Shown here: piece by piece, positions 46,237 to 56,867 of the stretch
Position numbering within the stretch: the stretch's first letter is position 1
Layout of the letters: the number at the start of each line of letters is the position of its first letter
Assembly: GCF_023072615.1 (NCBI RefSeq)
Contig: NZ_JAKNRW010000002.1
Location: forward strand, 186,001 to 250,000
Reading direction: 5' to 3'
DNA: 64,000 bases
DNA from: Pseudomonas violetae
GTDB lineage: Bacteria > Pseudomonadota > Gammaproteobacteria > Pseudomonadales > Pseudomonadaceae
The notes under the pieces: model-generated
Database searches by the model: none
Told to the model about the DNA's origin: nothing
The model's input: the letters and a program-made list of their open reading frames with translations, nothing else
Position numbers and translations under genes: made by a program

Positions 46237-47037
46237 GTGACCCGTGATCCAACGCAGCAGGCGATCGACAGCGTTCCGCTGAATACCCCACCGGCCATCC
46301 ATCGCCTGAGAGTGCTGACCGTGAACACCCACAAAGGCTTCACTGCACTCAATCGGCGTTTTATTCTTCCAGAATTACGCGAAGCGGTACGCAGTACTTC
46401 GGCCGACCTGGTGTTTCTCCAGGAAGTGGTCGGGGAGCACGAGCGCCATTCCTCACGCTTTAACAACTGGCCACCGATTTCGCAGTATGAATTCCTCGCG
46501 GACAGCATGTGGAGCGATTTCGCCTATGGTCGTAATGCCGTCTACCCCGATGGTCATCATGGCAATGCGCTGCTGTCCAAGTACCCCATCCGCGAATACC
46601 GCAACCTCGACGTCTCAATCACCGGGCCCGAGCGCCGTGGCTTGTTGCATTGCGTACTTGATGTGCCGGGCAATGCCGAAGTCCACGCGATTTGCGTCCA
46701 CCTGAGCCTGCTGGAAAGTCATCGCCAGCTTCAGCTCCAACTGCTGTGCCAACTGCTCGAATCCCTTCCCGACGATGCACCGGTGATTATCGCAGGGGAC
46801 TTCAACGACTGGCAGCTGCAAGGCAACGCCGTACTCGCCCGGTGCGACTATTTGCACGAAGCCTTCGAACGCCATCACGGGCGCCCCGCCAAGACCTACC
46901 CGGCGCGGTTTCCCCTGCTGCGCCTGGACCGGGTTTACCTGCGTAACGCCAGCAGCCATGACCCGCAAATACTGGGACACAAGCCTTGGACCCACCTATC
47001 GGACCACTTGCCCCTGGCCGTTGAAGTGCACCTGTAG
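46237..47037 (+). CDS. Endonuclease/exonuclease/phosphatase-family protein (YbhP-like)
   Basis: A 266-residue EEP-fold protein. Motifs in order: LTVNTHKGFT, LVFLQEVVG (metal-binding Glu), HAICVHLSL, IIAGDFNDW (Asp/Asn), and a C-terminal LSDHLPLAVEV with the catalytic His. Such enzymes hydrolyse phosphodiesters or phospholipid-type bonds. In enterobacteria the homologue ybhP precedes the cardiolipin synthase gene ybhO, which is absent here. The likely start is the GTG at 46237, five bases after AGGAG; the GTG at 46231 overlaps that site. Confidence 0.85.
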   Translation: MTRDPTQQAIDSVPLNTPPAIHRLRVLTVNTHKGFTALNRRFILPELREAVRSTSADLVFLQEVVGEHERHSSRFNNWPPISQYEFLADSMWSDFAYGRNAVYPDGHHGNALLSKYPIREYRNLDVSITGPERRGLLHCVLDVPGNAEVHAICVHLSLLESHRQLQLQLLCQLLESLPDDAPVIIAGDFNDWQLQGNAVLARCDYLHEAFERHHGRPAKTYPARFPLLRLDRVYLRNASSHDPQILGHKPWTHLSDHLPLAVEVHL

Positions 47038-47139
47038 GAAATACGCTACACCTGTCATCTGTGACAGTAGTTTCGGCCTAATTCTCTTGCTACGGTATGG
47101 CTGAAAGCGCTAGACGCCGTTACACACCTGGAGATCAGC

Positions 47140-49764
47140 ATGGAAATTGCGACGGGTTTGCCTAAGTACCGTATGAGTGAATACCGTTTTAGTGCCTTCG
47201 CAGTGTCCATCTGTTTAAGCCTGGGATGGCCGCAATTGACTCAAGCAAGCTGCATCTTCTCGCCTACCGCCGGCAACGATAATCATGTATGCAGCAGCGG
47301 CACCGGCGGCCCCCTGAGCGATCTCAACGGCAATAACACCCTGACCTTCCCCACTGACGGCACTGGCCAGATCATTGGCAACGTGAGCTTTGGTGCCGGC
47401 AATGATGGTCTAGTGATGAGTTCAGGGACATTGACTGGCTCCCTGAACCTGGGTGACGGCTCAGACACAGTGTTGATTACCGACGGTGTGATTACCGGCG
47501 CAGTGAGTCAGGGCAACCAGATCGATGACTTTGTCATGTCTGGCGGGCGGATTCAGTCACTCGCCCAAGGCGACGGCCGCGATACCTTCCTCATGACCGG
47601 TGGCACCATAGTCGGCGCATACGAGGACGGCGACGTTGCGAGGATGTCTGGCGGCACCATCGGTCGAGTCGACATGAAACTGGACAACAACATCTTCGAC
47701 ATGTCTGGCGGCGAGATCATCGGCAATCTGGTAGCCGGCTTCGGTTTCGACACCATCATCGTCTCCGGCGGGAAAATTGGCGGCAACATTAGCGTCAGCG
47801 GCGGCAATGACAGCATCACCGTCACCGGCGGCGAAATCGACGGCGAAATTCGCGCCAGCGTCGGTGATGACATCTTCAACTGGGATGGCGGCGGGATCAT
47901 CCGTTCGCCGATCCTGATGGGCGAAGGCAATGACCTTGCAACCCTTTCCAATCTCACTGAAACCATCCTGGCATTAACTCCAAGCATGGACGGCGGCCCA
48001 GGCACCGACACCTTGGACTTCAATCAAACCACCAGTGCAGGCGCTTCCCGGTACATCAACTGGGAAACGCTGAACCTGAACCAGAATTCGCGCCTGGACC
48101 TGGCAAGCGATTCACTGACCCTGGGTGACAGCGCCAGCAGCACCGGCGTGATCAACGTCGACGCCAGCAGCACCCTAACCTCGGTGCAAGGCAACATCGC
48201 GCCTTTCACAGTAGGCCAGCTCGCGACCCTGAACAATGCCGGGACTATCGACCTCACCAGCGGCAATTCGCGCAGTAATGACACGCTGACGGTGCAGGGC
48301 AACTACGCCGGCGACGGTGGCAAGTTGCTGCTGCAAAGCGTGCTCGGCGATGACAGCTCGCCTAGCGACAAACTGGTCGTCAATAACGGGGACTTGACCG
48401 GCAGCACCGTGATTACCGTGCAGAACCTGGGTGGCGTCGGCGGACTGACTCAACAGAACGGCATCCAGCTGGTTGAGGCACAAGGCTCGGCAGTCAGCAA
48501 CAATGGGGCATTCGCGCTCAACGGCGGCCTGATTTCCGCCGGTGCCTATGATTACCGTCTGTTCAAAGGGGGCGTCACTGCTGGCACGCAAAACAGCTGG
48601 TACCTGCGCTCGGCAGTCGTCGCTCCAGCGGTTACGACCATCCCCAATCCGGACCCGGCGTTGCCGCCGATCACGGTGCCGGTCGTGGCCACCCCGGTTG
48701 CAGCGCTTGCCCCTCCAGCGCCTTCCCCTGCACCGGGAAGCCCGCAACTGCCGGCGCCGGCACCACTTCCGCCGTTGCCCGAAGCTGTCCCAGGTGCCGC
48801 TCCGATTGCCCTGTACCGCCCCGAAGTCGCCACCTGGTCGGTGTTGCCTCCTGCCGCTGCACAGTTGACCCTGATGGCCCTCGGCACCTTCCATGATCGC
48901 CAGGGCGATCAACGCCTGCTCACCGAAACCGGGGCGTTTGGTGCGAGCTGGGGCCGGGCTTATGGCAAGAACCTCGACCAAACCTGGTCAGGCACGGTGA
49001 CCCCGCGCTTCGACGGGTCGATCAAAGGCTTTCAAGTGGGCAGTGACCTCTACAGCTCACAAACCTCGGGCGGGCACACGCAGCGCACCGGGTTCTTCGT
49101 CGGGCATACCGGCATGAAGGGCAATGTCGACGGCTTCAACGAGGGTTTTGAAGAAAAACGCGCCGGCAAGATCGACCTGCGCGGGGATCACGTCGGCTTG
49201 TACTGGACTCTGGTGGGCAACACCGGCTGGTACTTCGACAACGTGATCATGTCGACCCGCTTTGATGGCGACAACCGCTCAGAACGTGGCCTGAAACTTG
49301 ATACCCGTGGTCACGGGCTGACGGTGTCCAGCGAAGCCGGTTATCCCATTGCCCTCAATGACACATGGGTGATTGAACCCCAGGCGCAAATCATCCACCA
49401 GAAAATCTCTCTGGACAGCCAAAACGACGGTATCTCCCGAGTCTCCTTCGATTCCGACGGCGCATGGACGGGTCGCCTGGGGGCAAGGCTCAAAGGCAGC
49501 TATCAGGTCAGCGGTCGCCCGCTTGAACCTTATCTGCGGGCCAACCTGTGGCACACACTGTCAGGGACGGACACGGTGACCTTCGACAACGTCGACAAGG
49601 TCACCACTGGGCAGAAAGCCTCCTCCGCCGACATCGGTGTGGGCGTGAATGTGAGCCTGGCTTCATCCGTCAGCCTTTACGCCGGTGCCGACTACAGCAC
49701 CAACATCGACAGCCAGAAGTTGCATGGACTGTTTGGAAATGTGGGAGTGAGAATTAGCTGGTAG
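47140..49764 (+). CDS. Autotransporter with repeat passenger and outer-membrane beta-barrel
   Basis: An 874-residue type Va secretion protein. A signal peptide ends near residue 36 (SLGWPQLTQA). The passenger, about 40-500, has nine ~19-20-residue repeats of a GxGxD-x-x-V-[ST]GG-x-I pattern between residues about 85 and 260, predicted to form a right-handed beta-helix. A Pro/Ala linker (about 510-560) leads to the 12-strand barrel (about 590-874), which ends VGVRISW. The barrel lies adjacent to a paralogous barrel gene. GGAG precedes ATG. Surface-exposed; adhesin-like or self-associating function is an inference. Confidence 0.87.
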   Translation: MEIATGLPKYRMSEYRFSAFAVSICLSLGWPQLTQASCIFSPTAGNDNHVCSSGTGGPLSDLNGNNTLTFPTDGTGQIIGNVSFGAGNDGLVMSSGTLTGSLNLGDGSDTVLITDGVITGAVSQGNQIDDFVMSGGRIQSLAQGDGRDTFLMTGGTIVGAYEDGDVARMSGGTIGRVDMKLDNNIFDMSGGEIIGNLVAGFGFDTIIVSGGKIGGNISVSGGNDSITVTGGEIDGEIRASVGDDIFNWDGGGIIRSPILMGEGNDLATLSNLTETILALTPSMDGGPGTDTLDFNQTTSAGASRYINWETLNLNQNSRLDLASDSLTLGDSASSTGVINVDASSTLTSVQGNIAPFTVGQLATLNNAGTIDLTSGNSRSNDTLTVQGNYAGDGGKLLLQSVLGDDSSPSDKLVVNNGDLTGSTVITVQNLGGVGGLTQQNGIQLVEAQGSAVSNNGAFALNGGLISAGAYDYRLFKGGVTAGTQNSWYLRSAVVAPAVTTIPNPDPALPPITVPVVATPVAALAPPAPSPAPGSPQLPAPAPLPPLPEAVPGAAPIALYRPEVATWSVLPPAAAQLTLMALGTFHDRQGDQRLLTETGAFGASWGRAYGKNLDQTWSGTVTPRFDGSIKGFQVGSDLYSSQTSGGHTQRTGFFVGHTGMKGNVDGFNEGFEEKRAGKIDLRGDHVGLYWTLVGNTGWYFDNVIMSTRFDGDNRSERGLKLDTRGHGLTVSSEAGYPIALNDTWVIEPQAQIIHQKISLDSQNDGISRVSFDSDGAWTGRLGARLKGSYQVSGRPLEPYLRANLWHTLSGTDTVTFDNVDKVTTGQKASSADIGVGVNVSLASSVSLYAGADYSTNIDSQKLHGLFGNVGVRISW
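47395..47925 (+). repeat. Nine in-frame ~60-bp repeats in the autotransporter passenger
   Basis: The [MV]-[ST]-G-G (or degenerate SG/DG) core falls near residues 95, 115, 135, 154, 171, 190, 210, 230 and 250, giving intervals of 17-20 residues. GxGxD or GGNDS motifs precede many cores, as in calcium-binding RTX-type repeats. Confidence 0.7.
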
Positions 49765-50076
49765 GCGTCATATAAAGGCTCTGGCGCGCGGCTTATTGAC
49801 GATGGCCCGTACAAACAACCACTTACAAGCACGCCGAAAATCAGTCACTTATGGGGGCAAAATTAACCCTACCATCTATCGGCCATTTTCTTGACGCAAG
49901 GTCAAGGGTCTTCTTAGCTACACGGTACTACCCCCGGAAACACCATCAGGAACAAGCCTTCACACCGCCCATGAATGGGCAGGTGCAGGTTTGGCCTACT
50001 CAATTCGGTCGCCCCTCATTCGGGGTAGGAGAGACGCCAAAGCGAGATAGCGCATGCGATTGCAAGGTAGACCACC
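49765..50076. other. Intergenic region between the two autotransporter genes
   Basis: A 312-bp stretch that is less GC-rich than its flanks. It contains small hairpins, TTGAC-GCAAG-GTCAA near 49891 and GCCCAT-GA-ATGGGC at 49967-49980, but no clear terminator or gene. It may represent decayed sequence where the passenger of the second autotransporter was lost. Confidence 0.4.
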
Positions 50077-51150
50077 ATGAGAACATCACTCCCCCCACTA
50101 GAGATCAAAGCCACTTTCTACACCCTCTCGAGTTCGTTGTTGTTGTGTTCATCGGTAGGAGCTCAGGCAGCACCTGCGCAAGAAGATACCTTGCCCAGGT
50201 ATCGCCAGGACGTCCCAACCATGTCACTGCCTGCTATCAATATCACTGCCCCCTACCCCGGGCATGGCAGTGCCGCATCCGCCACCCGAAGTTCACGCCT
50301 GACCATCGAAGACGCCGCCCCCTCGACCTGGGACCAACTCTACGGCCAGCCCTCGCGTCAGGCGCAAGATGACGTTCTGGCGCAAGGTTTTTCAGGGCCC
50401 GGTTCCAGCGAGCTCAAGGGGCCGGCGCTACTGACGCTGCAAAGTGCCGGGGGCCATACCCAGCGAGTCGGACTGATCGGCGGCATGAGCCAGTTCCAGA
50501 GCAGCGGCAATGGCCTGTTGACCCGTCGCGCCCAGGCCGACCCCGCCACTGACACTCTCAACCTCCAAGGCCAGAGCCTCGGCGCCTATTGGAGCCTGAC
50601 CGGGCCGCAAGGCTGGCACGTCGACCTGTCGGCCAGCGGTGGCCGGGTCAACGGTTTCAGCCGCAACGAACAGGGCGCGAGGCAGGTGACCGAAGGCAGC
50701 GCGGTGACGCTGTCGGTAGAAGGCGGATTTCCCATCGGGCTGAGCGATAACTGGGTGGTCGAACCCCAAGCGCAATTGATCAATCAACGTATTACGCTCG
50801 ACACGCCCTATGGGGGTTCGGGGAACGCTTCGGCAAGCGATCTCAACTCCTGGAGCGGCCGGGTCGGCGCGCGGTTGAAAGGCAGTTACGACATCAATGG
50901 CCTGGGCGTGGAGCCGTATGTGCGGACCAATTTGTGGCACACGGTATACACCGGCAATACCGTGTCGCTGGATCAGGTCGACAAGATCAGCAGCAGCCGC
51001 AAGTCGTCAACGGTTGAGTTGGGGCTGGGATTGGTGGCGAAGGTGACACCGGCGGTGAGCCTGTATGTCAGTGCCGATTACAGCAGTGATGTGGATGACA
51101 ACGATTTAAACGGCTTGATCGGCAGTCTCGGTGTGCGGATGCGCTGGTGA
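50077..51150 (+). CDS. Passenger-less autotransporter beta-barrel protein
   Basis: A 357-residue protein with a signal peptide (LSSSLLLCSSVGAQA, cleavage about residue 32), a ~70-residue Pro/Ser-rich spacer and then a complete autotransporter barrel. The barrel closely follows the upstream gene (AGGHTQRVG versus SGGHTQRTG; ARLKGSY; NLWHT; VSLYVSADYSSDV versus VSLYAGADYSTNI) and ends GVRMRW. There is no passenger domain, so it may be a duplicated relic or a translocator used by another protein. It converges with glgB across a bidirectional terminator. Confidence 0.82.
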   Translation: MRTSLPPLEIKATFYTLSSSLLLCSSVGAQAAPAQEDTLPRYRQDVPTMSLPAINITAPYPGHGSAASATRSSRLTIEDAAPSTWDQLYGQPSRQAQDDVLAQGFSGPGSSELKGPALLTLQSAGGHTQRVGLIGGMSQFQSSGNGLLTRRAQADPATDTLNLQGQSLGAYWSLTGPQGWHVDLSASGGRVNGFSRNEQGARQVTEGSAVTLSVEGGFPIGLSDNWVVEPQAQLINQRITLDTPYGGSGNASASDLNSWSGRVGARLKGSYDINGLGVEPYVRTNLWHTVYTGNTVSLDQVDKISSSRKSSTVELGLGLVAKVTPAVSLYVSADYSSDVDDNDLNGLIGSLGVRMRW

Positions 51151-51165
51151 GGGGCTTAAAAGCAG

Positions 51166-51198
51166 AAGATCGTCCGAACGCGGTTCGGACGATCTTTT
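51166..51198. terminator. Bidirectional terminator between autotransporter gene and glgB
   Basis: AAGATCGTCCGAAC-GCG-GTTCGGACGATCTT is a perfect 14-bp stem with a 3-nt loop. It is flanked by T on the plus strand (TTTT) and short A on the other side, and serves convergent genes. Confidence 0.85.
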
Positions 51199-51213
51199 GA
51201 TCGACCTTTTGAC

Positions 51214-53445
51214 TTAAGCCTCAGGCCGCAAGATCAACACCGCCAAAGGCGGCAAATTCAGCGACAGTGAAAGCGCCTGCCCGTGGCTGGGTTCTTCCTC
51301 GGTAAACGCCCCGCCACCGTTGCCATAATTGGACCCGGCATACATCGCCGCATCACTGTTGATGACCTCGGTCCAGCGCCCGGCAAACGGCACGCCGACT
51401 CGGTAACCCTGGCGGGGCACCGGCGTGAAGTTGGCCACGACCAGCACCGGGCGGCCCTCCTTGCTCCAGCGCAGGAAGGCATAGACGCTGTTGATCGCAT
51501 CATCTCCGATCAACCACTGGAAGCCCTGTGGCGCGTCGTCCTGGTCGTGCATCGCCGGTTCTTCGCGGTAAAACCGGTTGAGGTCGCCCACCAGCTTCTG
51601 CACCCCCTTGTGCTCCGAGTACTGCAGCAAGTACCAATCCAATTGCTGGTCGTGATTCCACTCGCGCCATTGGCCGAACTCGCATCCCATGAACAGCAAT
51701 TTCTTGCCCGGGTGCGACCACATGAAGCTGAGGTATGCCCGCAGGTTGGCAAATTTCTGCCAGCGGTCGCCGGGCATCTTGTCGATCAGTGAATGCTTGC
51801 CATGCACCACTTCATCGTGGGAAATCGGCAGGATGAAGCGCTCGGACCAGGCATACACAAGGCCAAAACTCAGCTCATTGTGATGATGCCCGCGGTACAC
51901 CGGGTCCTGCTGGATGTAGTGCAACGAATCGTGCATCCAGCCCATGTTCCACTTGTAGTCGAAACCCAGGCCACCCTGTTGCGTGCTCTGGCTGACGCCG
52001 GGCCACGCAGTCGATTCCTCGGCGATTACCAACGCGCCAGGGGCCTCAAGGTTGACCACATCGTTGAGGTGACGCAGGAAGTCGATCGCTTCCAGGTTCT
52101 CTCGACCGCCATGACGGTTGGGCACCCATTCGCCGGCCTTGCGCGAGTAGTCGCGATAGAGCATCGACGCCACTGCGTCGACGCGCAGGCCGTCGACGTG
52201 AAAGTGCTTGAGCCAGTGCAACCCCGACGCCAGCATGTAACCGTGCACTTCAGTGCGGCCGAGGTTGTAGATCAGCGTGTCCCAGTCCTGGTGGAAACCC
52301 TCCTGCGGGTTGCCATATTCGTACAGCGCGGTCCCATCGAATTGCGCCAGGCCGTGAGTATCGGTAGGAAAATGCGCCGGCACCCAATCAAGGATGACGC
52401 CGATGTCCGCCAGGTGGCACGCGTTAACGAAGGCGGCAAAATCATCCGGCGAACCGTAACGCGCACTCGGGGCGAATTGCGACAGGAGCTGATAACCCCA
52501 TGACCCACCGAACGGGTGTTCCATGATCGGCATCAGCTCGATGTGGGTGAAACCCAGTTCCTTCACATAAGGAATCAGCCGCTCGCCCAACTCATGCCAC
52601 GTGTACTGGCGGGCGACTTCGCCCAGGTCATCCAACTCACACTGCCAGGAACCGGCGTGCAACTCGTAGATCGACAGCGGCGCACTCGGGTGCTGGCGCT
52701 GGATTCGCGCCTGCATCCACTCCTGATCCTGCCATTCGATGCTCAGGGGCGAGGCGACTTTCGACGCCGTGTCTGGCGGCAACGTGGTAGCCAGCGCCAT
52801 CGGGTCGGCCTTCAGCGGCAGGATGCCGTGGGCGCCCAGAATTTCGTACTTGTAGGTTTCTCCTGCCTGCATGCGCGGGATGAAAAGTTCCCAAACACCG
52901 GTGGGATGACGCATGCGCATGGGATGACGACGACCGTCCCAGTTGTTGAAATCCCCCACCACCGAGACCCGCTTGGCATTCGGCGCCCAGACGGCGAACC
53001 GCACGCCATCGACCCCATCGACCGTTTGCAACTGCGCACCGAGGCAACTGCTCAAGTCCCGATGGTTGCCCTCGGCAAACAGATACAGGTCCATCTCGCC
53101 CAATAATGGGCCGAAGCTATAGGGATCCTCGCAAACCTGTTCACCGCCTGCCCAGCGGGTGCGCAACAGGTAAGGCTGGGCGCGATCGAAATGCCCAACG
53201 AACAGGCCTGGGGTCTGGGTAGACTCAAGATTCCCCAGTTCCTCCCCGGAGTCCTTGGCGAGCACTTGCACGCTCAGGGCATCTGGCAAATAGGCCCGAA
53301 TGAATTGCCCACCGGCGTTGTCTCCATGGGGACCGAGTATTGCAAAAGGGTCAGGATGCGCGGCGCGAACCAGCGCGTCGATGTCCTGTGATCCGGGCAG
53401 CAGCGCTTCTTTAGCGTGACCCAGTTCCTTGTTCTGGAAACTCAT
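51214..53445 (-). CDS. glgB: 1,4-alpha-glucan branching enzyme GlgB
   Basis: A 743-residue GH13_9 enzyme with an N-terminal extension domain and CBM48 ([22 protein letters not shown], typical of GlgB). The barrel motifs are [26 protein letters not shown] (nucleophile Asp), [13 protein letters not shown] (Glu) and [12 protein letters not shown]. It introduces alpha-1,6 branches into linear alpha-1,4 glucan made by GlgE or GlgA. It starts 2 nt after the treS stop, and its binding site lies in the end of treS, so the two are coupled. Confidence 0.93.
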   Translation of the reverse strand: MSFQNKELGHAKEALLPGSQDIDALVRAAHPDPFAILGPHGDNAGGQFIRAYLPDALSVQVLAKDSGEELGNLESTQTPGLFVGHFDRAQPYLLRTRWAGGEQVCEDPYSFGPLLGEMDLYLFAEGNHRDLSSCLGAQLQTVDGVDGVRFAVWAPNAKRVSVVGDFNNWDGRRHPMRMRHPTGVWELFIPRMQAGETYKYEILGAHGILPLKADPMALATTLPPDTASKVASPLSIEWQDQEWMQARIQRQHPSAPLSIYELHAGSWQCELDDLGEVARQYTWHELGERLIPYVKELGFTHIELMPIMEHPFGGSWGYQLLSQFAPSARYGSPDDFAAFVNACHLADIGVILDWVPAHFPTDTHGLAQFDGTALYEYGNPQEGFHQDWDTLIYNLGRTEVHGYMLASGLHWLKHFHVDGLRVDAVASMLYRDYSRKAGEWVPNRHGGRENLEAIDFLRHLNDVVNLEAPGALVIAEESTAWPGVSQSTQQGGLGFDYKWNMGWMHDSLHYIQQDPVYRGHHHNELSFGLVYAWSERFILPISHDEVVHGKHSLIDKMPGDRWQKFANLRAYLSFMWSHPGKKLLFMGCEFGQWREWNHDQQLDWYLLQYSEHKGVQKLVGDLNRFYREEPAMHDQDDAPQGFQWLIGDDAINSVYAFLRWSKEGRPVLVVANFTPVPRQGYRVGVPFAGRWTEVINSDAAMYAGSNYGNGGGAFTEEEPSHGQALSLSLNLPPLAVLILRPEA

Positions 53446-53447
53446 GA

Positions 53448-56400
53448 CTACTCTCCACCAAGATCGGAAAAGGGTTTAAGCCCACTCAATAAACCATACA
53501 AACCATGTAACGGCACGGGCAGCCAGGTCGGGCGATTCTCAGCCTCATAGGCTACCTCGTACGCGGCCTTTTCCAGACCGAACAACGCCAGCGCGGCGTC
53601 CTCACCTCCCGGATCTTGCCACGCATGACCAAGACTAGCTGCCGCCAGCCGATAAGCATCGACAAATGCCTGGCGCGCTTCATTTAAATAACGCTCGGCG
53701 ACCCTGACTCGCGCCGCCTGTGCGTCCTCGGTGTTGTCGACGTTGTGGACATTGATGGTCATGGCCGCGGCGTAATCGAACGAGCGCAGCACCCCACTCA
53801 CATCCTTGTACGGGCTGTGCTTGCCCCGTCGTTCGTAAAGTGGCCGGGCCGGTTCGCCTTCAAAGTCGATCAGGTAGGCATCGCCCTTGATCACCAGCAC
53901 CTGGCCCAGGTGCAAATCTCCGTGCACGCGAATCCGCAGGCCGCCTGCTGCCTTTTTACCCAACGCCTGGACATGGCTCAGAATGGCCTTTTGGTTGCCC
54001 AGCAAACGACTGACCAGCACCTGGTCTGTCGGGTTCAGTTCGGTTTGATGCAGTTTGAGCAACTTCAGCGCGTGTTCCACTTGTGCGGCAACGTCCTTGG
54101 CCGAAGCCAGGGCTTCTTTCTGTGTGGTGACCTGCGGCGCGAAGTCCGGGTCATCGGTAGGTGCCGCCAGCACCTGATGCATTTCACCCAGGCGCTGGCC
54201 GAGCATGCCGGCAAAATCCTTCAGTTCGCCGAGCGCGTTGTAGTGCTGCTCCTGCTCGGAAATGGCTTGCGCCAGTTCGTCGCGCAGGGCGCGCTCGAGG
54301 TTGTTCTGCGTCCATTCCCAAGCGTCGCCCTGATTGCTCAGGAAGCCCTGGGCGATCATCAGCAGCGTGTCCTCGCCTTCGGCGTTGCGGCGAATCACCG
54401 AACCCAGCAGTGGGGAAATATTGGCGAACCCGGCATGGGTCAGGTACGCACTCATCTCCAGTTCAGGGTGCACCCCGGAGGCGATTTTGCGGATCAGTTT
54501 CAGCACCAGGCTCTTGCCGACCACGACCGAACTGTTGGACTGCTCGGCCGACAGGTAGCGCACCTCCGACTCCGCGTTGAGGCCCAGTTGAGCCAGCGCA
54601 GCGGTCGGTTCAAAGCGAATCTCGCCCTCGTCAGACGCCAGCACGGTGTTGTTCTGCATCCCTTGCAACACAGCACGAATGAAATTTTCCAAGGCAAATG
54701 CATCGGTGATGATGCCTACCTGGCGGCCGCGGCGAACCCGCGATAACGCAAGTTGTTGCGGCAACGCCGGGCCGACCTGATCTTCGGCGATAAAGCCGAA
54801 AGGCAGCTGATACCGACTGGTCTGGCCATTGCTGGTGACGTCAATCTCACTCAGCAACACTGGATGCTCGGCGTCGCCAAAACGCACGCCGTAAGCCAGT
54901 TTTACTTGTTCGATGGTGGCGTCCTTGCCGGCAAACCAGCGGCGGTTCTGCAGCCAGTTTGGCAGGATGCCCTGTTCCATCGTGGCGCGGGACGGCGCTT
55001 CCAGCAGTTCTTCCATGCGGTGCTTGAGCACCAGGGTAGTGAAGTCGGGCAGGCTTTGCGCCGGTTCCACGTGCCAGCTCGGCATCTGGTTTTCCGCCGC
55101 CAGACCAAACCAGTAGAAACCGTAAGGCGCCAGGGTCAGGAGGAAGTTGAGCTGGCCGATTGGCGGAAAGGCGTTACCACCAAGCATCTCGACCGGCACC
55201 ATGCCGGTGTAGGCCGACAGGTCCAGTTCGGCCGCTTGTGCACTGCGCGAGACGTTGGCCACGCACAGAATGATCTCGTGCTTGCCGTCTTCGCCGGTGA
55301 ATTCACGGGTATAGGCCAGGATTCGGCGATTGCTTGGCGAGAGCATTTTCAGAGTGCCGCGCCCGAATGCCTTGGATTGCTTGCGCACCGCGAGCATGCG
55401 CCGGGTCCAGTTGAGCAGTGAGTGCGGGTCGCCGGCCTGTGTCTCCACGTTCACCGACAGGTAACCGTATTGCGGGTCCATGATAGGTGGCAACACCAGG
55501 CTGGCCGGGTCGGCGCGCGAGAAGCCACCATTGCGATCAATCGACCACTGCATGGGCGTGCGAACGCCATCACGGTCGCCCAGATAGATGTTGTCGCCCA
55601 TGCCGATTTCGTCGCCGTAGTACAAGGTCGGCGTACCGGGCATCGACAGCAGCAGGCTGTTGAGCAGTTCCACGCGGCGGCGGTCACGTTCCATCAATGG
55701 CGCCAGACGGCGACGAATGCCGAGGTTGATCCGCGCGCGGCGATCGGCGGCATAGTAATTCCACAGGTAGTCGCGTTCCTTGTCGGTGACCATCTCCAGC
55801 GTCAACTCATCGTGGTTGCGCAGGAAAATAGCCCACTGACAGTTGGCGGGGATCTCCGGGGTTTGACGCAGGATATCGGTGATCGGGAAACGGTCTTCCT
55901 GGGCCAGCGCCATGTACATGCGCGGCATCAGCGGAAAATGGAACGCCATATGGCATTCATCGCCATTGAGGCCCTCGGCGTCGGTGTTACCAAAATATAA
56001 CTGCGTATCTTCCGGCCATTGATTGGCCTCCGCCAGCAGCATGCGGTCGGGGTAATTGGCATCGATTTCAGCGCGGATTTGCTTGAGGACGTCGTGGGTC
56101 TCAGGCAGGTTCTCATTGTTGGTGCCGTCGCGTTCGATCAGATACGGAATGGCGTCCAGGCGCAGGCCGTCGATGCCCATGTCGAGCCAGTAGCGCATCA
56201 CCGACAGCACGGCCTTCATGACTTGCGGGTTGTCGAAATTCAGGTCCGGCTGGTGCGAATAAAAGCGGTGCCAGAAGTACTGGCCGGCCACCGGATCCCA
56301 GGTCCAGTTGGACTTCTCGGTGTCGAGAAAGATGATGCGCGTACCGTCGTATTTCTGATCATCATCGGACCACACATAGAAGTCCCGGGCGGCCGAACCT

Positions 56401-56789
56401 TTTTTGGCCTTGCGCGCGCGTTGAAACCAGGCGTGCTGGTCGGAGGTGTGATTGATGACAAGCTCGGTAATGACTCGCAGACCTCGGTCATGGGCCTCGG
56501 AGATAAACCGCCTGGCGTCGGCCATCGTGCCGTAGTCTGGATGTACGCCGCGGTATTCGGCAATGTCGTATCCGTCATCGCGACGCGGTGACGGATAGAA
56601 CGGCAGCAACCAGATGGTATTGACGCCGAGGTCGGCAATGTAATCGAGTTTGGCGATCAGGCCGGGGAAATCGCCGATCCCATCGTTATTGGAGTCGAAA
56701 AATGACTTTACATGTACCTGATAAATCACCGCATCCTTGTACCAGAGCGGGTCTTTGATAAAGGTGGCTGCCTTGGGTTTCTTCGCCAT
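53448..56789 (-). CDS. treS: Trehalose synthase TreS fused to maltokinase (Pep2)
   Basis: A 1113-residue fusion. The N-terminal TreS part (about 1-560) is a GH13_16 barrel: [65 protein letters not shown] and [13 protein letters not shown]. The C-terminal part (about 640-1113) is a maltokinase with [15 protein letters not shown] and [11 protein letters not shown] as kinase-like catalytic and metal motifs. Together they convert trehalose to maltose and then maltose-1-phosphate for GlgE. Start 56789 has AGGAG upstream. Confidence 0.93.
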   Translation of the reverse strand: MAKKPKAATFIKDPLWYKDAVIYQVHVKSFFDSNNDGIGDFPGLIAKLDYIADLGVNTIWLLPFYPSPRRDDGYDIAEYRGVHPDYGTMADARRFISEAHDRGLRVITELVINHTSDQHAWFQRARKAKKGSAARDFYVWSDDDQKYDGTRIIFLDTEKSNWTWDPVAGQYFWHRFYSHQPDLNFDNPQVMKAVLSVMRYWLDMGIDGLRLDAIPYLIERDGTNNENLPETHDVLKQIRAEIDANYPDRMLLAEANQWPEDTQLYFGNTDAEGLNGDECHMAFHFPLMPRMYMALAQEDRFPITDILRQTPEIPANCQWAIFLRNHDELTLEMVTDKERDYLWNYYAADRRARINLGIRRRLAPLMERDRRRVELLNSLLLSMPGTPTLYYGDEIGMGDNIYLGDRDGVRTPMQWSIDRNGGFSRADPASLVLPPIMDPQYGYLSVNVETQAGDPHSLLNWTRRMLAVRKQSKAFGRGTLKMLSPSNRRILAYTREFTGEDGKHEIILCVANVSRSAQAAELDLSAYTGMVPVEMLGGNAFPPIGQLNFLLTLAPYGFYWFGLAAENQMPSWHVEPAQSLPDFTTLVLKHRMEELLEAPSRATMEQGILPNWLQNRRWFAGKDATIEQVKLAYGVRFGDAEHPVLLSEIDVTSNGQTSRYQLPFGFIAEDQVGPALPQQLALSRVRRGRQVGIITDAFALENFIRAVLQGMQNNTVLASDEGEIRFEPTAALAQLGLNAESEVRYLSAEQSNSSVVVGKSLVLKLIRKIASGVHPELEMSAYLTHAGFANISPLLGSVIRRNAEGEDTLLMIAQGFLSNQGDAWEWTQNNLERALRDELAQAISEQEQHYNALGELKDFAGMLGQRLGEMHQVLAAPTDDPDFAPQVTTQKEALASAKDVAAQVEHALKLLKLHQTELNPTDQVLVSRLLGNQKAILSHVQALGKKAAGGLRIRVHGDLHLGQVLVIKGDAYLIDFEGEPARPLYERRGKHSPYKDVSGVLRSFDYAAAMTINVHNVDNTEDAQAARVRVAERYLNEARQAFVDAYRLAAASLGHAWQDPGGEDAALALFGLEKAAYEVAYEAENRPTWLPVPLHGLYGLLSGLKPFSDLGGE

Positions 56790-56840
56790 GTGAAACTCCT
56801 GTTGAATTCGATAAGGCGATGCATCTCGCAAACCGCCCCC

Positions 56841-56863
56841 TGTAGGAGCTGCCGAAGGCTCGG
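56841..56863. repeat. REP-like half element between treS and glgE
   Basis: TGTAGGAGCTGCCGAAGGCT followed by CGG matches the TGTAGGAGCTGCCG(C/A)AGGCTGCG type of Pseudomonas REP unit. It sits in the 78-bp gap between treS and glgE. Confidence 0.55.
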
Positions 56864-56867
56864 TTAT

